From G963677185 sp963677185 (GTDB taxonomy: Bacteria; Bacillota; Syntrophomonadia; Syntrophomonadales; Syntrophomonadaceae), in NCBI GenBank assembly GCA_963677185.1, contig OY781889.1, positions 2,542,001 through 2,606,000 on the forward strand: a DNA stretch of 64,000 bases, in the 5' to 3' direction. Of the stretch, positions 34,770 to 44,394 are shown piece after piece (the first letter of the stretch is position 1; each line of letters starts with the position of its first letter). A program made the translations under genes and the position numbers. The notes below the pieces were generated by a model. That model had not been told where the DNA came from. It did no database searches and worked only from the letters and a program-made list of their open reading frames with translations.

Positions 34770-36056
34770 ATGGAATTTCAAGATATTGCACCCGTAAAAG
34801 AACAAATTCTGAAATGTGTGCGCTGTGGCAAATGCCGCAGCGTCTGTCCGGTTTTTGCCGAAATCAGAACCGAAAGCGCCGCTCCACGTGGACATGTTTT
34901 TATCGTCCAAATGCTGCGTGATGGTAAAATAAAACCAACTGAAGAGCTTTATGAAAAGCTCACCAATTGTCTGATGTGCGAGACCTGTTCAGTAAACTGC
35001 CCTTCGGGTCTCGATATTCACGAGATAAACGCTGCCGCCAGGGCATATATATATGAAAAAAATCCCAGCCTGTCTAAAAACCTTCTTTTTGACAGCCTGT
35101 GGACCAGGCCGAGCCTGCTTCGTGCCGGAAGTAAAATGGTCTGGCTGGCTCAAAAAACTGGGATGCAAAAGCTGGCCCGATCAGCCGGACTTACCCGTCT
35201 GCTGCCGGGAGATTTGCCCAACGCTGAAAAACTGTCCGGCGATATGCCATCATCATCGGCAAGAGCTCGACTAAAAGAGATCAATCCGGCTCGCGGTGAA
35301 AAAAGATTTCGGGTAGGTTATTTCCTGGGCTGTGGAACCGATTTGATGGAGCCGGATGTCGCGGTGGCGCTGGTTGACATCCTGACTCGCAATGGCTGCG
35401 AGATTATTGTTCCAAAAGATATTAAATGCTGCGGGCTGCCCCATATAGCCAATGGCAAGCTGGAGACCGCCCGACGCCTGGCCGCTCACAATGCCGCCCT
35501 GTTCAAATCATATGATCTGGATTATGTCGTAACTGATTGTGCTTCCTGCTCGGCCAGCCTTAACCCTCATGCCATGGAATTCCTTCTGGGAGGCACCAGC
35601 CACGAGAAGGACGGCCAGGAATTCGCATCTAAAACCATTGATATAAATCGTTTTCTGGTAGATATCCTCGATATCCGCTTGCCTGAAATTAAACCAGGCC
35701 ATACCAGGAAAGTTACCTGGCACGATCCCTGTCACCTGGTAAATGCACAGGGCATCAAGGCCGAACCCCGGGAACTGCTTCGGCGCATACCAGGGCTGGA
35801 ATTCGTTGAAATGCCGGCAGCAGCAAGTTGTTGCGGCGGTTCCGGCACCTACGGTGTTACCCATTACGATATTTCTATGAAGATCCTGGATAAAAAAATG
35901 AATAACCTGGAGGAAAGCGGAGCCGATATTCTCGCTACCAGCTGTCCGAGCTGTTTGATGCAACTGCGTCACGGAGTAAAGGAAAAAGGCTTGCCGGTTG
36001 AGGTCAAGCACCCTCTGGTGCTGATCGCTGAAGCATATGCCAATAAGAGCCGTTAG
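34770..36056 (+). CDS. Fe-S oxidoreductase subunit (GlcF-like, CCG domains)
   Basis: A 428-residue protein with two N-terminal [4Fe-4S] motifs (CVRCGKCRSVCPVF and CLMCETCSVNCPSG) and two cysteine-rich CCG domains (CCGLPHIANG and CCGGSGTYG). The CCG domains resemble those of heterodisulfide reductase and GlcF. It should pass electrons from the GlcD-like subunit to a quinone, flavoprotein or other carrier. ATG at 34770 with AAGGTGG upstream. It ends 4 bp into the convergent RNase G gene. Confidence 0.92.
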   Translation: MEFQDIAPVKEQILKCVRCGKCRSVCPVFAEIRTESAAPRGHVFIVQMLRDGKIKPTEELYEKLTNCLMCETCSVNCPSGLDIHEINAAARAYIYEKNPSLSKNLLFDSLWTRPSLLRAGSKMVWLAQKTGMQKLARSAGLTRLLPGDLPNAEKLSGDMPSSSARARLKEINPARGEKRFRVGYFLGCGTDLMEPDVAVALVDILTRNGCEIIVPKDIKCCGLPHIANGKLETARRLAAHNAALFKSYDLDYVVTDCASCSASLNPHAMEFLLGGTSHEKDGQEFASKTIDINRFLVDILDIRLPEIKPGHTRKVTWHDPCHLVNAQGIKAEPRELLRRIPGLEFVEMPAAASCCGGSGTYGVTHYDISMKILDKKMNNLEESGADILATSCPSCLMQLRHGVKEKGLPVEVKHPLVLIAEAYANKSR

Positions 36057-37489
36057 GTTTCCAGTGTGTTCACTTTATATAACCGGTATTCGCAACGATT
36101 CAAACTGTCAGAGGCTGCAATTTCGAGATTGCAGCCTTTTTTACGCTGGATATATTCCAGATCCGCCGGCAGGCTCATGAGGTTTCTGTACAGCTCATCT
36201 CCACAGTCTACCTTGATCGCTTCGCCGGGTATGGTTTCGACTCCCATAAGGAGCTTTTTTAATCTCGAAGCGAAATATTCCACTTTCATGATCTGGCCTT
36301 CTCCACGGCAATCCGAACACTCTTCCTTAAAGCGTTCGGTCAATCCGTAACGGGCTCTCTTTCTGGTCATTTCGACGAAACCCAGTCCAGTTATTCCGAT
36401 TATCTTGGTATTGGCTGTATCTTTCTCCAGTTCCGCCGCCAGAATATCCAGCACTTCTTGCACATTGTCCTTGTTCAGCATATCAATGAAATCAATAACA
36501 ATTATGCCGCCGATACTTCGCAGCCGTAGCTGCCGGGCTATTTCCGACGCAGCTTCCCGGTTCGTAACCAGCGCCGTCTTTTCTATGTTTTCACGAGATG
36601 CATATTTGCCGCTGTTCACATCTATTAAAGTCATGGCTTCCGTATGATCAAATACTATGTAACCTCCACTTTTTAACCAGACCCTGCGCTTGAAAACCCT
36701 GGCAATATCACGTTCGATCCCATATTTTTCAAAAAGCTGCCCGTCTTCATGCACCAGCTCCAGGCGATAATTCCGGCTGGAATTGCCAAAATACCCGCTC
36801 AACTGATCAAATACCGGTTTGCTATTTACCAGAACCCGGCTGATGCCGGTATTGCTGTAATCCCTCAAAGTGCGCTTCACTACATCCATTTCATCATATA
36901 TAAGATGCGGTGATTTGGCCTTCAGGTAACGGTTCTTGATGCTTCCCCAAACCGTGCGCAACTGTTCCAGTTCATCAAGCAGCTCGCTTTTGCTGGCATA
37001 AACGGAAGCAGTTCTACTAATCAGCCCCATTTCCGGATCATGAGCTGCTGAAAGCGTAGCTTTCAGGCTGCTGCGCCTGGCATCGTTCTGAATCTTTCTG
37101 GAAACCGAAATCCCCTGTTGATAAGGCAGCAAAATGCAATAATAACCCGGAACACTTATATTTGCAGTTACCCGGGCTCCTTTTTCCGAAAAGGCTTCTT
37201 TCTTGACCTGGACCATTATGTTGTGACCGCTTTTCAATATGCTGGCTGCTTTCTCTTCATTGCCGCTCAGCATGGGAATATCTGCAAATTGCAGGTATGC
37301 GTTCTTGGAAAGGCCGATATCTACAAAAACACAATTCAAACCGGGAATGACATCCTTGATCCTGCCTTTGAATATTTTCCCCACCTGTTCACGGGGATCA
37401 GCCCAGAACACTTCAGACAGGCGGCCATCCTCAATAACGGCTACCCTGGTTTCCCATGGATAGTTTTCAACAATCATAAATCGGTCCAT
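36053..37489 (-). CDS. rng: Ribonuclease E/G family protein
   Basis: A 478-residue RNase G-type endonuclease. S1 domain near residues 38-120 (GKIFKGRIKDVIPGLNCVFVDIG), then the RNase H-like catalytic part with DVNSGK and GGIIVIDFIDM (the metal-binding Asp residues). Last comes the zinc-link CSDCRGEGQ, in place of the CPxCxGxG often seen. It processes rRNA and mRNA. It belongs to the radical-SAM pair upstream; the usual rplU-rpmA genes downstream are absent here. GGAAGTGA precedes the ATG. Confidence 0.93.
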   Translation of the reverse strand: MDRFMIVENYPWETRVAVIEDGRLSEVFWADPREQVGKIFKGRIKDVIPGLNCVFVDIGLSKNAYLQFADIPMLSGNEEKAASILKSGHNIMVQVKKEAFSEKGARVTANISVPGYYCILLPYQQGISVSRKIQNDARRSSLKATLSAAHDPEMGLISRTASVYASKSELLDELEQLRTVWGSIKNRYLKAKSPHLIYDEMDVVKRTLRDYSNTGISRVLVNSKPVFDQLSGYFGNSSRNYRLELVHEDGQLFEKYGIERDIARVFKRRVWLKSGGYIVFDHTEAMTLIDVNSGKYASRENIEKTALVTNREAASEIARQLRLRSIGGIIVIDFIDMLNKDNVQEVLDILAAELEKDTANTKIIGITGLGFVEMTRKRARYGLTERFKEECSDCRGEGQIMKVEYFASRLKKLLMGVETIPGEAIKVDCGDELYRNLMSLPADLEYIQRKKGCNLEIAASDSLNRCEYRLYKVNTLET

Positions 37490-37600
37490 TACATCACTTC
37501 CTGTGTTGCGCGGCGCTTATTCCCGTATTAGGTCACGCGTTCATGCCCCATGCATTCTGCACCAATGCGATTAATTCGTTACGGATTCCCACTTAATCAG

Positions 37601-38284
37601 TTAATCCTGCTCCATATCCAGCGGACGAATCATTTTTTCATCGGAATAATGGTAATTCCCGGTTTTATATGCGTCAATCATCTTGACTTTATCGGCTCCG
37701 GCCTGGTTGAGCAGGTCAATTAATTCATCGTAACGTATATTCAAAGGTTCATTGGCTGCAGCCCAAATATTAAAAATACTGTTTTGTTCGCTGTCACTTG
37801 ACTCCAGGCGGATTATTCCACTGCGCAAATCCTTCTGCTGGTTTTTCTTCTTGCCCCGGCTATCAATCATCCACTGCTCACTGTTCATGATGCTCCGGGC
37901 TATTTCTTCAGCAGAGGGATGGAGCCTTTCATAGATAAAACGGTATGAGCAAGCGTTTATAAGCACCATCAGCGATACATTCCGGTCCTGCACGATCCGG
38001 GCTTCCTTAATCAACATGCCTGGAGGGCAGTTCCGGTTAAGTGTTTCAATAAAATCTTGAACGGATATGTCTTCAGACATTTCCAGGTCGAAATACTCCC
38101 GCTCGCTCCATAGCCCCACCGGAAGAGCCACTCCCAGTGTCATTTTGATATGAGGATTGAATCCCTGGCTTAAAGCATAAGGCAGCCGGGCACGGCGAAG
38201 TGCCCGGTGAAACACCGACAGCATATCCAGGTTTGACAGGTAGCGTATTTCCGGGCCAGATAAGTATTCAGCGCGGATTATCAT
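37601..38284 (-). CDS. DUF2344 (TIGR03936) radical SAM-linked protein
   Basis: A 227-residue protein of the family that always accompanies the TIGR03960 radical SAM gene: IIRAEYLSGPEIRYLSNLDM, FHRALRRARLPYALSQGFNPH and LGVALPVGLWSE. The ATG at 38284 overlaps the upstream stop codon (ATGA) and has GGAGG upstream; a longer frame from 38341 lies within the preceding gene. The pair's function is unknown; coupling to RNase G suggests RNA modification or processing. Confidence 0.92.
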   Translation of the reverse strand: MIIRAEYLSGPEIRYLSNLDMLSVFHRALRRARLPYALSQGFNPHIKMTLGVALPVGLWSEREYFDLEMSEDISVQDFIETLNRNCPPGMLIKEARIVQDRNVSLMVLINACSYRFIYERLHPSAEEIARSIMNSEQWMIDSRGKKKNQQKDLRSGIIRLESSDSEQNSIFNIWAAANEPLNIRYDELIDLLNQAGADKVKMIDAYKTGNYHYSDEKMIRPLDMEQD

Positions 38285-40161
38285 TTGCTGTCCTCCTGCC
38301 GAACAACCAGGCTGACCCCGAAATTGTCGCATACTCCACAATCAACACAACCTTCCAAACGGCAATCCGGAGTTAATGTGCCCTGTTCCGACCTTCTGCT
38401 TTCTTCTATTAGATAGCTCTTATCCAGGCCGGTATCGATGAAATCCCAGGGAAGCGCTTCATTATATCCCCGGGTTCGGTATATATATGATCCCGGGTCT
38501 ATACCGCAGCTATCAAAAGCAGCCTGCCAGGCTTCAAAATTAAAGTGGTCGGTCCAGCCATCAAATTTGCAGCCGTTTTTCCAGGCCTGGTGAATAACTG
38601 CTGACAGCCGCCGATCACCCCGGGCCAGGGTGCCCTCCAGAAAGCTGCTGCGCTGATCATGAAAGCTCATTTTTACATTCTTGATCCGGTGCTGTTTAAG
38701 ATATTGCATCTTATCCACATACTCCTCTGGACTGTTCTGGGCAGACCACTGGAACGGAGTATGAGCTTTAGGAACAAAATATGAAAAACTGGCCCTTATC
38801 TCTGGTCGGCGCTTGCTCAATCCCCTGGCAATCTGGCTTATCTTGCGCAATAAATCGATAATCGCATCCAGATCCTCGTATTTTTCGCCGGGCAATCCCA
38901 GCATAAAATATAGCTTTAAAGCCAGCCAGCCCGATTGAAAGGCAGCAGCGGCCGCATCAAGTATATCCTGTTCGCTGACATTTTTATTTATTATATCCCG
39001 AAGTCGCTGTGAACCTGCTTCTGGAGCAAAAGTCAGCGTGCTTTTCCTGACTTTTTGAATTTCACTGGCAACTTCGACAGAAGCAGTATCTACCCTCAAT
39101 GATGGAAGGGAAACCCCGACTCCGCCGGCTCCGTAACAAGCCACCAGCTCTCTTACCAGGCTATGAATTCCCGAATAGTCAAGGGTGCTCAACGAGCTCA
39201 ATGATATCTCGTCATATCCTGTGCTGGCCAGCTGTTTTTCCGCTTGCTCTCTTAAAACCGATACACTGCGTTCCCGAAGCGGCCGGTAAATGCTTCCGGC
39301 CTGGCAAAAGCGGCAGGCTCTCTGACATCCGCGCATAAGCTCCAGTGTAGCCCGGTCATGAACGATTTCAATATAGGGCAGAACCGGCTTGTCAGGGAAA
39401 TATGCCCCATCCAGATCCTCCACCAGTCCTTTCCTGATCCTGGCAGGCGTTTCAGACTCAAGTGGAATCAGTTTGGCAAACATGCCGTCAGTACTGTATT
39501 CTTCCGAATACAAGGCCGGCGCATAAACACCGGTAAGCTTGGCCAGTTGTCTGATGAGCTCTTCTCGCGGCCTTTCTTTCATTGCAGACATTCGGTCCAG
39601 CAATTCAGGGAGGAGTTCTTCTGCATCGCCTATGATGAACAGATCGAAAAAGCCGGCATAGGGCTCCGGGTTAAAACACAGAGGACCTCCGGCAATAATT
39701 AGCGGATGGCGGCTGTTCCTTTCGGATGACCAGACGGGAATGCCGCTCAGGTCAAGCATATTAAGGCAATTGGTTATTGAAAGCTCATATTGCAGTGAGA
39801 AGCCAATAATGTCAAAACAGCTCAGCGGTTGAAAGCTTTCCAGGCTGTACAAAGGTAATCCGGCCTCGCGGAGACCGGATTCAAAATCAGGCCAGGGGGC
39901 AAACACCCTTTCCATAAGGTGCGGGCTTTTATCATTGACCAGCCCGTATAAAATCCGGCCGCCCAGGTGAGACATGCCGATTTCATAGACATCTGGAAAA
40001 GCAAAAGCCATTTTTACCGGTGCATCCTGCCAGTCTTTCCGGACCAGGTTAAGCTCATTGCCAGTATAGCGAGCTGGTTTGGCTACTCCAGGCAGAATGC
40101 GATCAAGTCGTTCTTTTATCATCTTTGCATTATCCGGCTGGTCCGGCTGAAAATCAGTCAA
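38281..40161 (-). CDS. TIGR03960 family B12-binding radical SAM protein
   Basis: A 626-residue protein. N-terminal domain with the cobalamin-like FAFPDVYEIGMSHLG. Radical SAM motif CQRACRFCQAG at about 280-290, and a C-terminal Cys cluster (CRLEGCVDCGVC) near 605-616. The start is unsure: the TTG at 40161 gives translational overlap with the previous gene, but MIKERLDRILPGV at 40122 looks like the usual family start. Neither has a strong ribosome binding site. Together with the DUF2344 gene it forms a conserved pair of unknown reaction. Confidence 0.92.
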   Translation of the reverse strand: MTDFQPDQPDNAKMIKERLDRILPGVAKPARYTGNELNLVRKDWQDAPVKMAFAFPDVYEIGMSHLGGRILYGLVNDKSPHLMERVFAPWPDFESGLREAGLPLYSLESFQPLSCFDIIGFSLQYELSITNCLNMLDLSGIPVWSSERNSRHPLIIAGGPLCFNPEPYAGFFDLFIIGDAEELLPELLDRMSAMKERPREELIRQLAKLTGVYAPALYSEEYSTDGMFAKLIPLESETPARIRKGLVEDLDGAYFPDKPVLPYIEIVHDRATLELMRGCQRACRFCQAGSIYRPLRERSVSVLREQAEKQLASTGYDEISLSSLSTLDYSGIHSLVRELVACYGAGGVGVSLPSLRVDTASVEVASEIQKVRKSTLTFAPEAGSQRLRDIINKNVSEQDILDAAAAAFQSGWLALKLYFMLGLPGEKYEDLDAIIDLLRKISQIARGLSKRRPEIRASFSYFVPKAHTPFQWSAQNSPEEYVDKMQYLKQHRIKNVKMSFHDQRSSFLEGTLARGDRRLSAVIHQAWKNGCKFDGWTDHFNFEAWQAAFDSCGIDPGSYIYRTRGYNEALPWDFIDTGLDKSYLIEESRRSEQGTLTPDCRLEGCVDCGVCDNFGVSLVVRQEDSK

Positions 40162-40582
40162 CTACCCGGTACTCCACATCATATTTTTTATTGCTCGCCC
40201 GCCTGACAATTTTATCATATATTCCAGCTGGCAGAATGTGTTCGGACCAGTCGATAATCCAGGTAATGGTGTTCATTATTTCAGGATCTCCGTCCCAGTA
40301 GCTCATTACCAACTCATGTCCGGCGGCATTCACCAGCCGCCTGAAAACCAGTGCAATTAGAAGCAAATCGTCGATCTGCCCCATAAAAGGTATAAAGTCC
40401 GGCATGAAATCCATCGGCATCACAATATAGGCCGCAGTCGCCATCAGCATTGCTTTTTCGGCCAGCGGAACGCGGAAGTCTCCAACCAGACGGTAGATAA
40501 GCTTCAACATGTTCGGAAGCAGCATAAGAGCCTGTACAAACCGATACTTAACACCTGCCGTGTCTATTATTGATCCATCCAC
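40154..40582 (-). CDS. DUF1232 (YkvA-like) membrane protein
   Basis: A 142-residue protein with the DUF1232 segment AYIVMPMDFMPDFIPFMGQI followed by DDLLLIALVF. Two hydrophobic stretches suggest a small membrane protein. The GTG at 40582 has GAGGTGA 7 nt upstream. The C-terminal end overlaps the TIGR03960 start by 8 bases. Function unknown. Confidence 0.85.
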   Translation of the reverse strand: MDGSIIDTAGVKYRFVQALMLLPNMLKLIYRLVGDFRVPLAEKAMLMATAAYIVMPMDFMPDFIPFMGQIDDLLLIALVFRRLVNAAGHELVMSYWDGDPEIMNTITWIIDWSEHILPAGIYDKIVRRASNKKYDVEYRVVD

Positions 40583-40631
40583 TGTTTTTCACCTCATTTC
40601 AACTCTGAAAACAATAGTAGTACTCTGTTGC

Positions 40632-41768
40632 TCAAAAAACGATGCGTTTCTCACGAAGATTTATGGCTATGATGATACCCACTGCCACTATATTGGTCAA
40701 GGTGGAACTTCCCCCATAGCTAATGAAGGGCAAGGGAATCCCGGTTACAGGCATTAATCCTATATTCATGCCAATGTTTTCCCAAACATGGAATAACCAC
40801 ATCGAAACTATGCCTATTATCATAAGGCTGCCAAAAGAATCTCTGGCCCGGGAGCTAATAATAAGACAACGCCAGAATAAAAAGCCATACATAACAATCA
40901 AGGCAGCGCAGCCTAGAAAACCCAGTTCTTCACCAATAACTGAAAATATAAAGTCCGTATGATGCTCGGGCAAAAAATTGAGCTGGATCTGTTTGCCGTT
41001 GAAAAGTCCTTTGCCTATAAAACCGCCCGAGCCCACGGCAATCATCGCCTGGATAATGTTATATCCAGCATCTCTCCCACCTTTACCATCGGCATAGGGA
41101 TCGAGAAACACTGTAAGGCGGTTTATTTGGTATTCCTTAAGAGGGATCCACATTCCGGCCTTGAAATGCAAGATCAGCACAAGGGCAATCAATAATAAGC
41201 CCACTATTACAAGAACCGCCAGTTTGCGAGGATTTGCTCCGGCCGCGTAAAGCATCCCCAGGGTTATGGCAATATATACCAGGGCAGTACCAAGGTCCGG
41301 CTGGGCCATTATTAGTAAAAATGGCAGAATCATGTACCCGGCCGCCATCATGATACCCTTAAAATCGTCCAGCTGCTCTCTTCGCTGGCTGAGAAAATCG
41401 GCAAAAGCAACAATCAACAGCAGCTTGGTGAATTCAGCCGGCTGAACCGGGGGCAGGGGCCCCAGGGTAATCCAACCTGTAGTGCCTCGCTGTTCAGTGC
41501 CAAAGGCCACTACGGCTATTAACAAAAATATTGAAATACCATAAAAATAGTGGCCGAACTTGTTAAAATTGGAATAGTCATAGCGGATCAGCCATAAGAT
41601 CAGACCTATCCCCAGCACTACGAACAGCGCCTGTTTCTGAACATAAAACCAGGGGCTGGTGCTTAATGATGTCCCAGCGCTGGCCAGGATTAGCAATCCA
41701 AACCCTATCAAGATGGCAACCGTAATAACAAATGGCTTGTCTATAACTTTAAATAGCCGGGAATCCAT
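40632..41768 (-). CDS. rodA: Peptidoglycan glycosyltransferase RodA
   Basis: A 378-residue SEDS-family membrane protein with about ten transmembrane helices. Conserved parts are QPAEFTKLLLIVAFA, AQPDLGTALVYIAI, LPEHHTDFIFSVIGEE and the terminal TGIPLPFISYGGSS. It polymerises glycan chains in the elongasome with PBP2. It starts immediately after the mrdA stop codon. TGGAGGA precedes the ATG. Confidence 0.97.
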   Translation of the reverse strand: MDSRLFKVIDKPFVITVAILIGFGLLILASAGTSLSTSPWFYVQKQALFVVLGIGLILWLIRYDYSNFNKFGHYFYGISIFLLIAVVAFGTEQRGTTGWITLGPLPPVQPAEFTKLLLIVAFADFLSQRREQLDDFKGIMMAAGYMILPFLLIMAQPDLGTALVYIAITLGMLYAAGANPRKLAVLVIVGLLLIALVLILHFKAGMWIPLKEYQINRLTVFLDPYADGKGGRDAGYNIIQAMIAVGSGGFIGKGLFNGKQIQLNFLPEHHTDFIFSVIGEELGFLGCAALIVMYGFLFWRCLIISSRARDSFGSLMIIGIVSMWLFHVWENIGMNIGLMPVTGIPLPFISYGGSSTLTNIVAVGIIIAINLREKRIVF

Positions 41769-43883
41769 TTAATCCTCCACAACATCCGTTTTACTATTCT
41801 GCTCCCTTTTCAAAGCGCTTTCAATCTGCTTGGGAGTCTTGTTCGATTCCAAAACCTGCTTGGCTTCACTGTAATGATCGACCACTCCGAAATACTGTTC
41901 AAAAACAGCGCGGCAAATAATAGCTGCCGATGTGCTTCCATGCTGCCCGTATTCGACTATTGACGCAAAAGCTATTTCGGGATCGTCATATGGTGCAAAG
42001 GCCACAAAAACCCCATGAAACTCATTTTCCTGGTCATCTTCCGCCCTGCCGGTTTCGGCAGTTCCCGTCTTGGCACATACGGAAATCGGGAATCCTTCAA
42101 ATATGCTGGCAGCTGTGCCTCCGTGTTCAGTAACACCCAGCATCGCGTCCTTGGTTATTTGGAGAGTGCTGTCGCTGACGTCCACATCCCTTACTAATTC
42201 AGGGCTGACAGCCTTCATAATGCGCCCGTCAGTGGACACTATCTTTTGCACAATATGTGGTTTGTAGCAATGTCCTCCGTTGGCCAGGGTGGATACGTAG
42301 TTGGCCAGCTGCAGCACAGAATAATAGTTCGAGCCCTGTCCTATCGCCATATTGTAGGTGTCATACTGCTGCCATTCAGTGGCAAAGCTATAATCAAACT
42401 TGTATTGGGTTTCAAGGTTTTTATGGTCCTTTTCCTTGTCCTTAACGATTTCAGCTTTTTCTTCTTCCGACGAAGCGGCGGCAATCAGCGGATCATATTT
42501 AAGGTCAATGTTTTTGCGCAGGGCTTCATACTTTTGCTCTATTAGTATGGTTCCCAGTTCCTTTTTCCATTCTGGAGTGGGGAGCAAACCTTCAGTTTCA
42601 TACGGCAGATCAATGCCGGTGCGCTTTCCCAGGCCAAAATCTTCTGCTACTTTGATGATGTTGCTTTTAGTTGCCCGGCGCCCGATTTCCTGAAAGTAGG
42701 TATTGCATGACTGGGCCATTCCGCCGTAGTAGTTGACCGCTCCGTGTTCTGCCGTGCACTTGATAAAAGGCGCCATCCAGTATTTACCAGCGCAAAATAC
42801 ATAATCCTGGGTTGGCGAGACATCGCCATACTCAATAGCTGCCATTCCAGTTATTGGCTTAAATGCTGAACCTGGAGGGTAACTAACCTGAATGGCTCTA
42901 TTCGTTGCGGCTCCCGGATCAAGAGGATCATATTCCTTGGTCTGGGGAAAATAATAATTGGCTTTATCAGGTGACATATTTCCTTTGAAATCGTCTGGAT
43001 TCAGATTGGGGTAACTGGCCATCCCGAGCACTTCGCCGGTTTTTACATTTATTAATACCGCCGAAGCAACCTGTGCTTTCGGAATATTATCTTGCAGGCC
43101 CTTGACCAGCGTCTGCATACTGCTCTCCATTACCAGCTGCAATTTGTAATCCAGTGTTAGATAAATATTGTTACCAGCCAGTGGTTCTTTTGTAACCAGT
43201 TCTCCCACTTTGCTGCCCTTGGAATCAACCTCGATCCTCCTGGCTCCGTCCTGGCCGCGCAGCTCCTTCTCATAACTTTTTTCCACTCCAGCCTTGCCGA
43301 TAAGACTGCTAATGGTGTAATTATCTTCGGTGTTTTCAAGCTCTTCCTGGTTAATGGCATTTATATATCCCAGAGCATGACCTGCCAGGCTGCCATTGTA
43401 GTATATTCTGAAAGGTTCTACACCGGTAGAAATACCGGGCAGCACATCGCGTTTCTCCTCCACCTTGACCACGCATTCCCAGGGCAAATCCCGGGCAACC
43501 ACGATCGGATCGTACAATTTGTAGGATTGCGCTTTAATCATCTTATTGACAGCATCAACGGTCAGTTCAGGATCATATGGCGATATCAGGTCTACAAGCT
43601 TTCTGATTATCTCGTCGCGATCATCGTCAGGAATGTCGGTGCATACCATATTAATAGTGTATACAAGCTCATTTCCAGCCAGCACTTCCCCGTCCCGCAT
43701 CACTATCTCTCCGCGGGGAGCCTTAATCGGAACCAGGCGCACCCTGTTTTCCTTGGCTTTTATCTGGTACATATCGCTTTGAAAAATCTGCACGACCGCC
43801 AGACGAACGACAATAATCATTAGAAGCGCCAGGGTAAAAATCCCAATATTCCGGAGCCGCCGGTAAAACATTTTATCGTTCAT
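41769..43883 (-). CDS. mrdA: Penicillin-binding protein 2 (elongation transpeptidase)
   Basis: A 704-residue membrane-anchored class B PBP. N-terminal transmembrane helix (FTLALLMIIVVRLAVV), dimerisation domain, then the transpeptidase domain. Active-site motifs: Ser near 337 in GSAFKP (SxxK), SCN in AQSCNTYF, and KTG in CAKTGTAE near 604. A charged insertion of about 70 residues (base ~42450-42560) lies between SxN and KTG and is larger than in typical PBP2. It works with RodA and MreBCD. The 4-bp overlap with mreD links translation. Confidence 0.96.
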   Translation of the reverse strand: MNDKMFYRRLRNIGIFTLALLMIIVVRLAVVQIFQSDMYQIKAKENRVRLVPIKAPRGEIVMRDGEVLAGNELVYTINMVCTDIPDDDRDEIIRKLVDLISPYDPELTVDAVNKMIKAQSYKLYDPIVVARDLPWECVVKVEEKRDVLPGISTGVEPFRIYYNGSLAGHALGYINAINQEELENTEDNYTISSLIGKAGVEKSYEKELRGQDGARRIEVDSKGSKVGELVTKEPLAGNNIYLTLDYKLQLVMESSMQTLVKGLQDNIPKAQVASAVLINVKTGEVLGMASYPNLNPDDFKGNMSPDKANYYFPQTKEYDPLDPGAATNRAIQVSYPPGSAFKPITGMAAIEYGDVSPTQDYVFCAGKYWMAPFIKCTAEHGAVNYYGGMAQSCNTYFQEIGRRATKSNIIKVAEDFGLGKRTGIDLPYETEGLLPTPEWKKELGTILIEQKYEALRKNIDLKYDPLIAAASSEEEKAEIVKDKEKDHKNLETQYKFDYSFATEWQQYDTYNMAIGQGSNYYSVLQLANYVSTLANGGHCYKPHIVQKIVSTDGRIMKAVSPELVRDVDVSDSTLQITKDAMLGVTEHGGTAASIFEGFPISVCAKTGTAETGRAEDDQENEFHGVFVAFAPYDDPEIAFASIVEYGQHGSTSAAIICRAVFEQYFGVVDHYSEAKQVLESNKTPKQIESALKREQNSKTDVVED

Positions 43884-44383
43884 AATTCACCCCATATGCT
43901 CTTGACCCAGCTTCGGGTTCTGACTACCATAAATACTGCATATACAGGCACTGCGATAACCACATTCTGAAGGAACTGTGATGCCAGACTTTCCAGTAAT
44001 CCCCGGTCAATTATGAGGTGAGAACTCAATAGATTTATCAGCAGTATGATGGCTGCATTGACCAGGCTCCCGATAGCTACGTTAACCAGTCCATATAAAA
44101 GATTGTCCTCGTAAAAACCGCTTTGCGCCCGGCCGACGACATATCCCGCCACTCCTTTGGCCAGTGCGTTCATACCGATAAAAGCGCCACAGGCCAGATC
44201 TTCAAAGAATCCAGCCGCCAACCCGTATATCAGCCCTTTTTCCGGATCGCTGTGGCTCGCATAGAATACAACAATGAAAAGAATCAGGTCGGGGGATGCC
44301 TTTAGAATGGCAAAATCAGCCAGAACTGCATTGTTTATAATAGCGGCGACAATGGTTAAAATGGCCAGCAATGCGAAACGCAT
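43880..44383 (-). CDS. mreD: Rod shape-determining protein MreD
   Basis: A 167-residue integral membrane protein with about five to six helices. The family segment GLIYGLAAGFFEDLACG is present. It links MreC to the elongation machinery. It overlaps mrdA by 4 bp and lies 11 bp after mreC. Confidence 0.92.
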   Translation of the reverse strand: MRFALLAILTIVAAIINNAVLADFAILKASPDLILFIVVFYASHSDPEKGLIYGLAAGFFEDLACGAFIGMNALAKGVAGYVVGRAQSGFYEDNLLYGLVNVAIGSLVNAAIILLINLLSSHLIIDRGLLESLASQFLQNVVIAVPVYAVFMVVRTRSWVKSIWGEL

Positions 44384-44394
44384 ATGGATACCTC

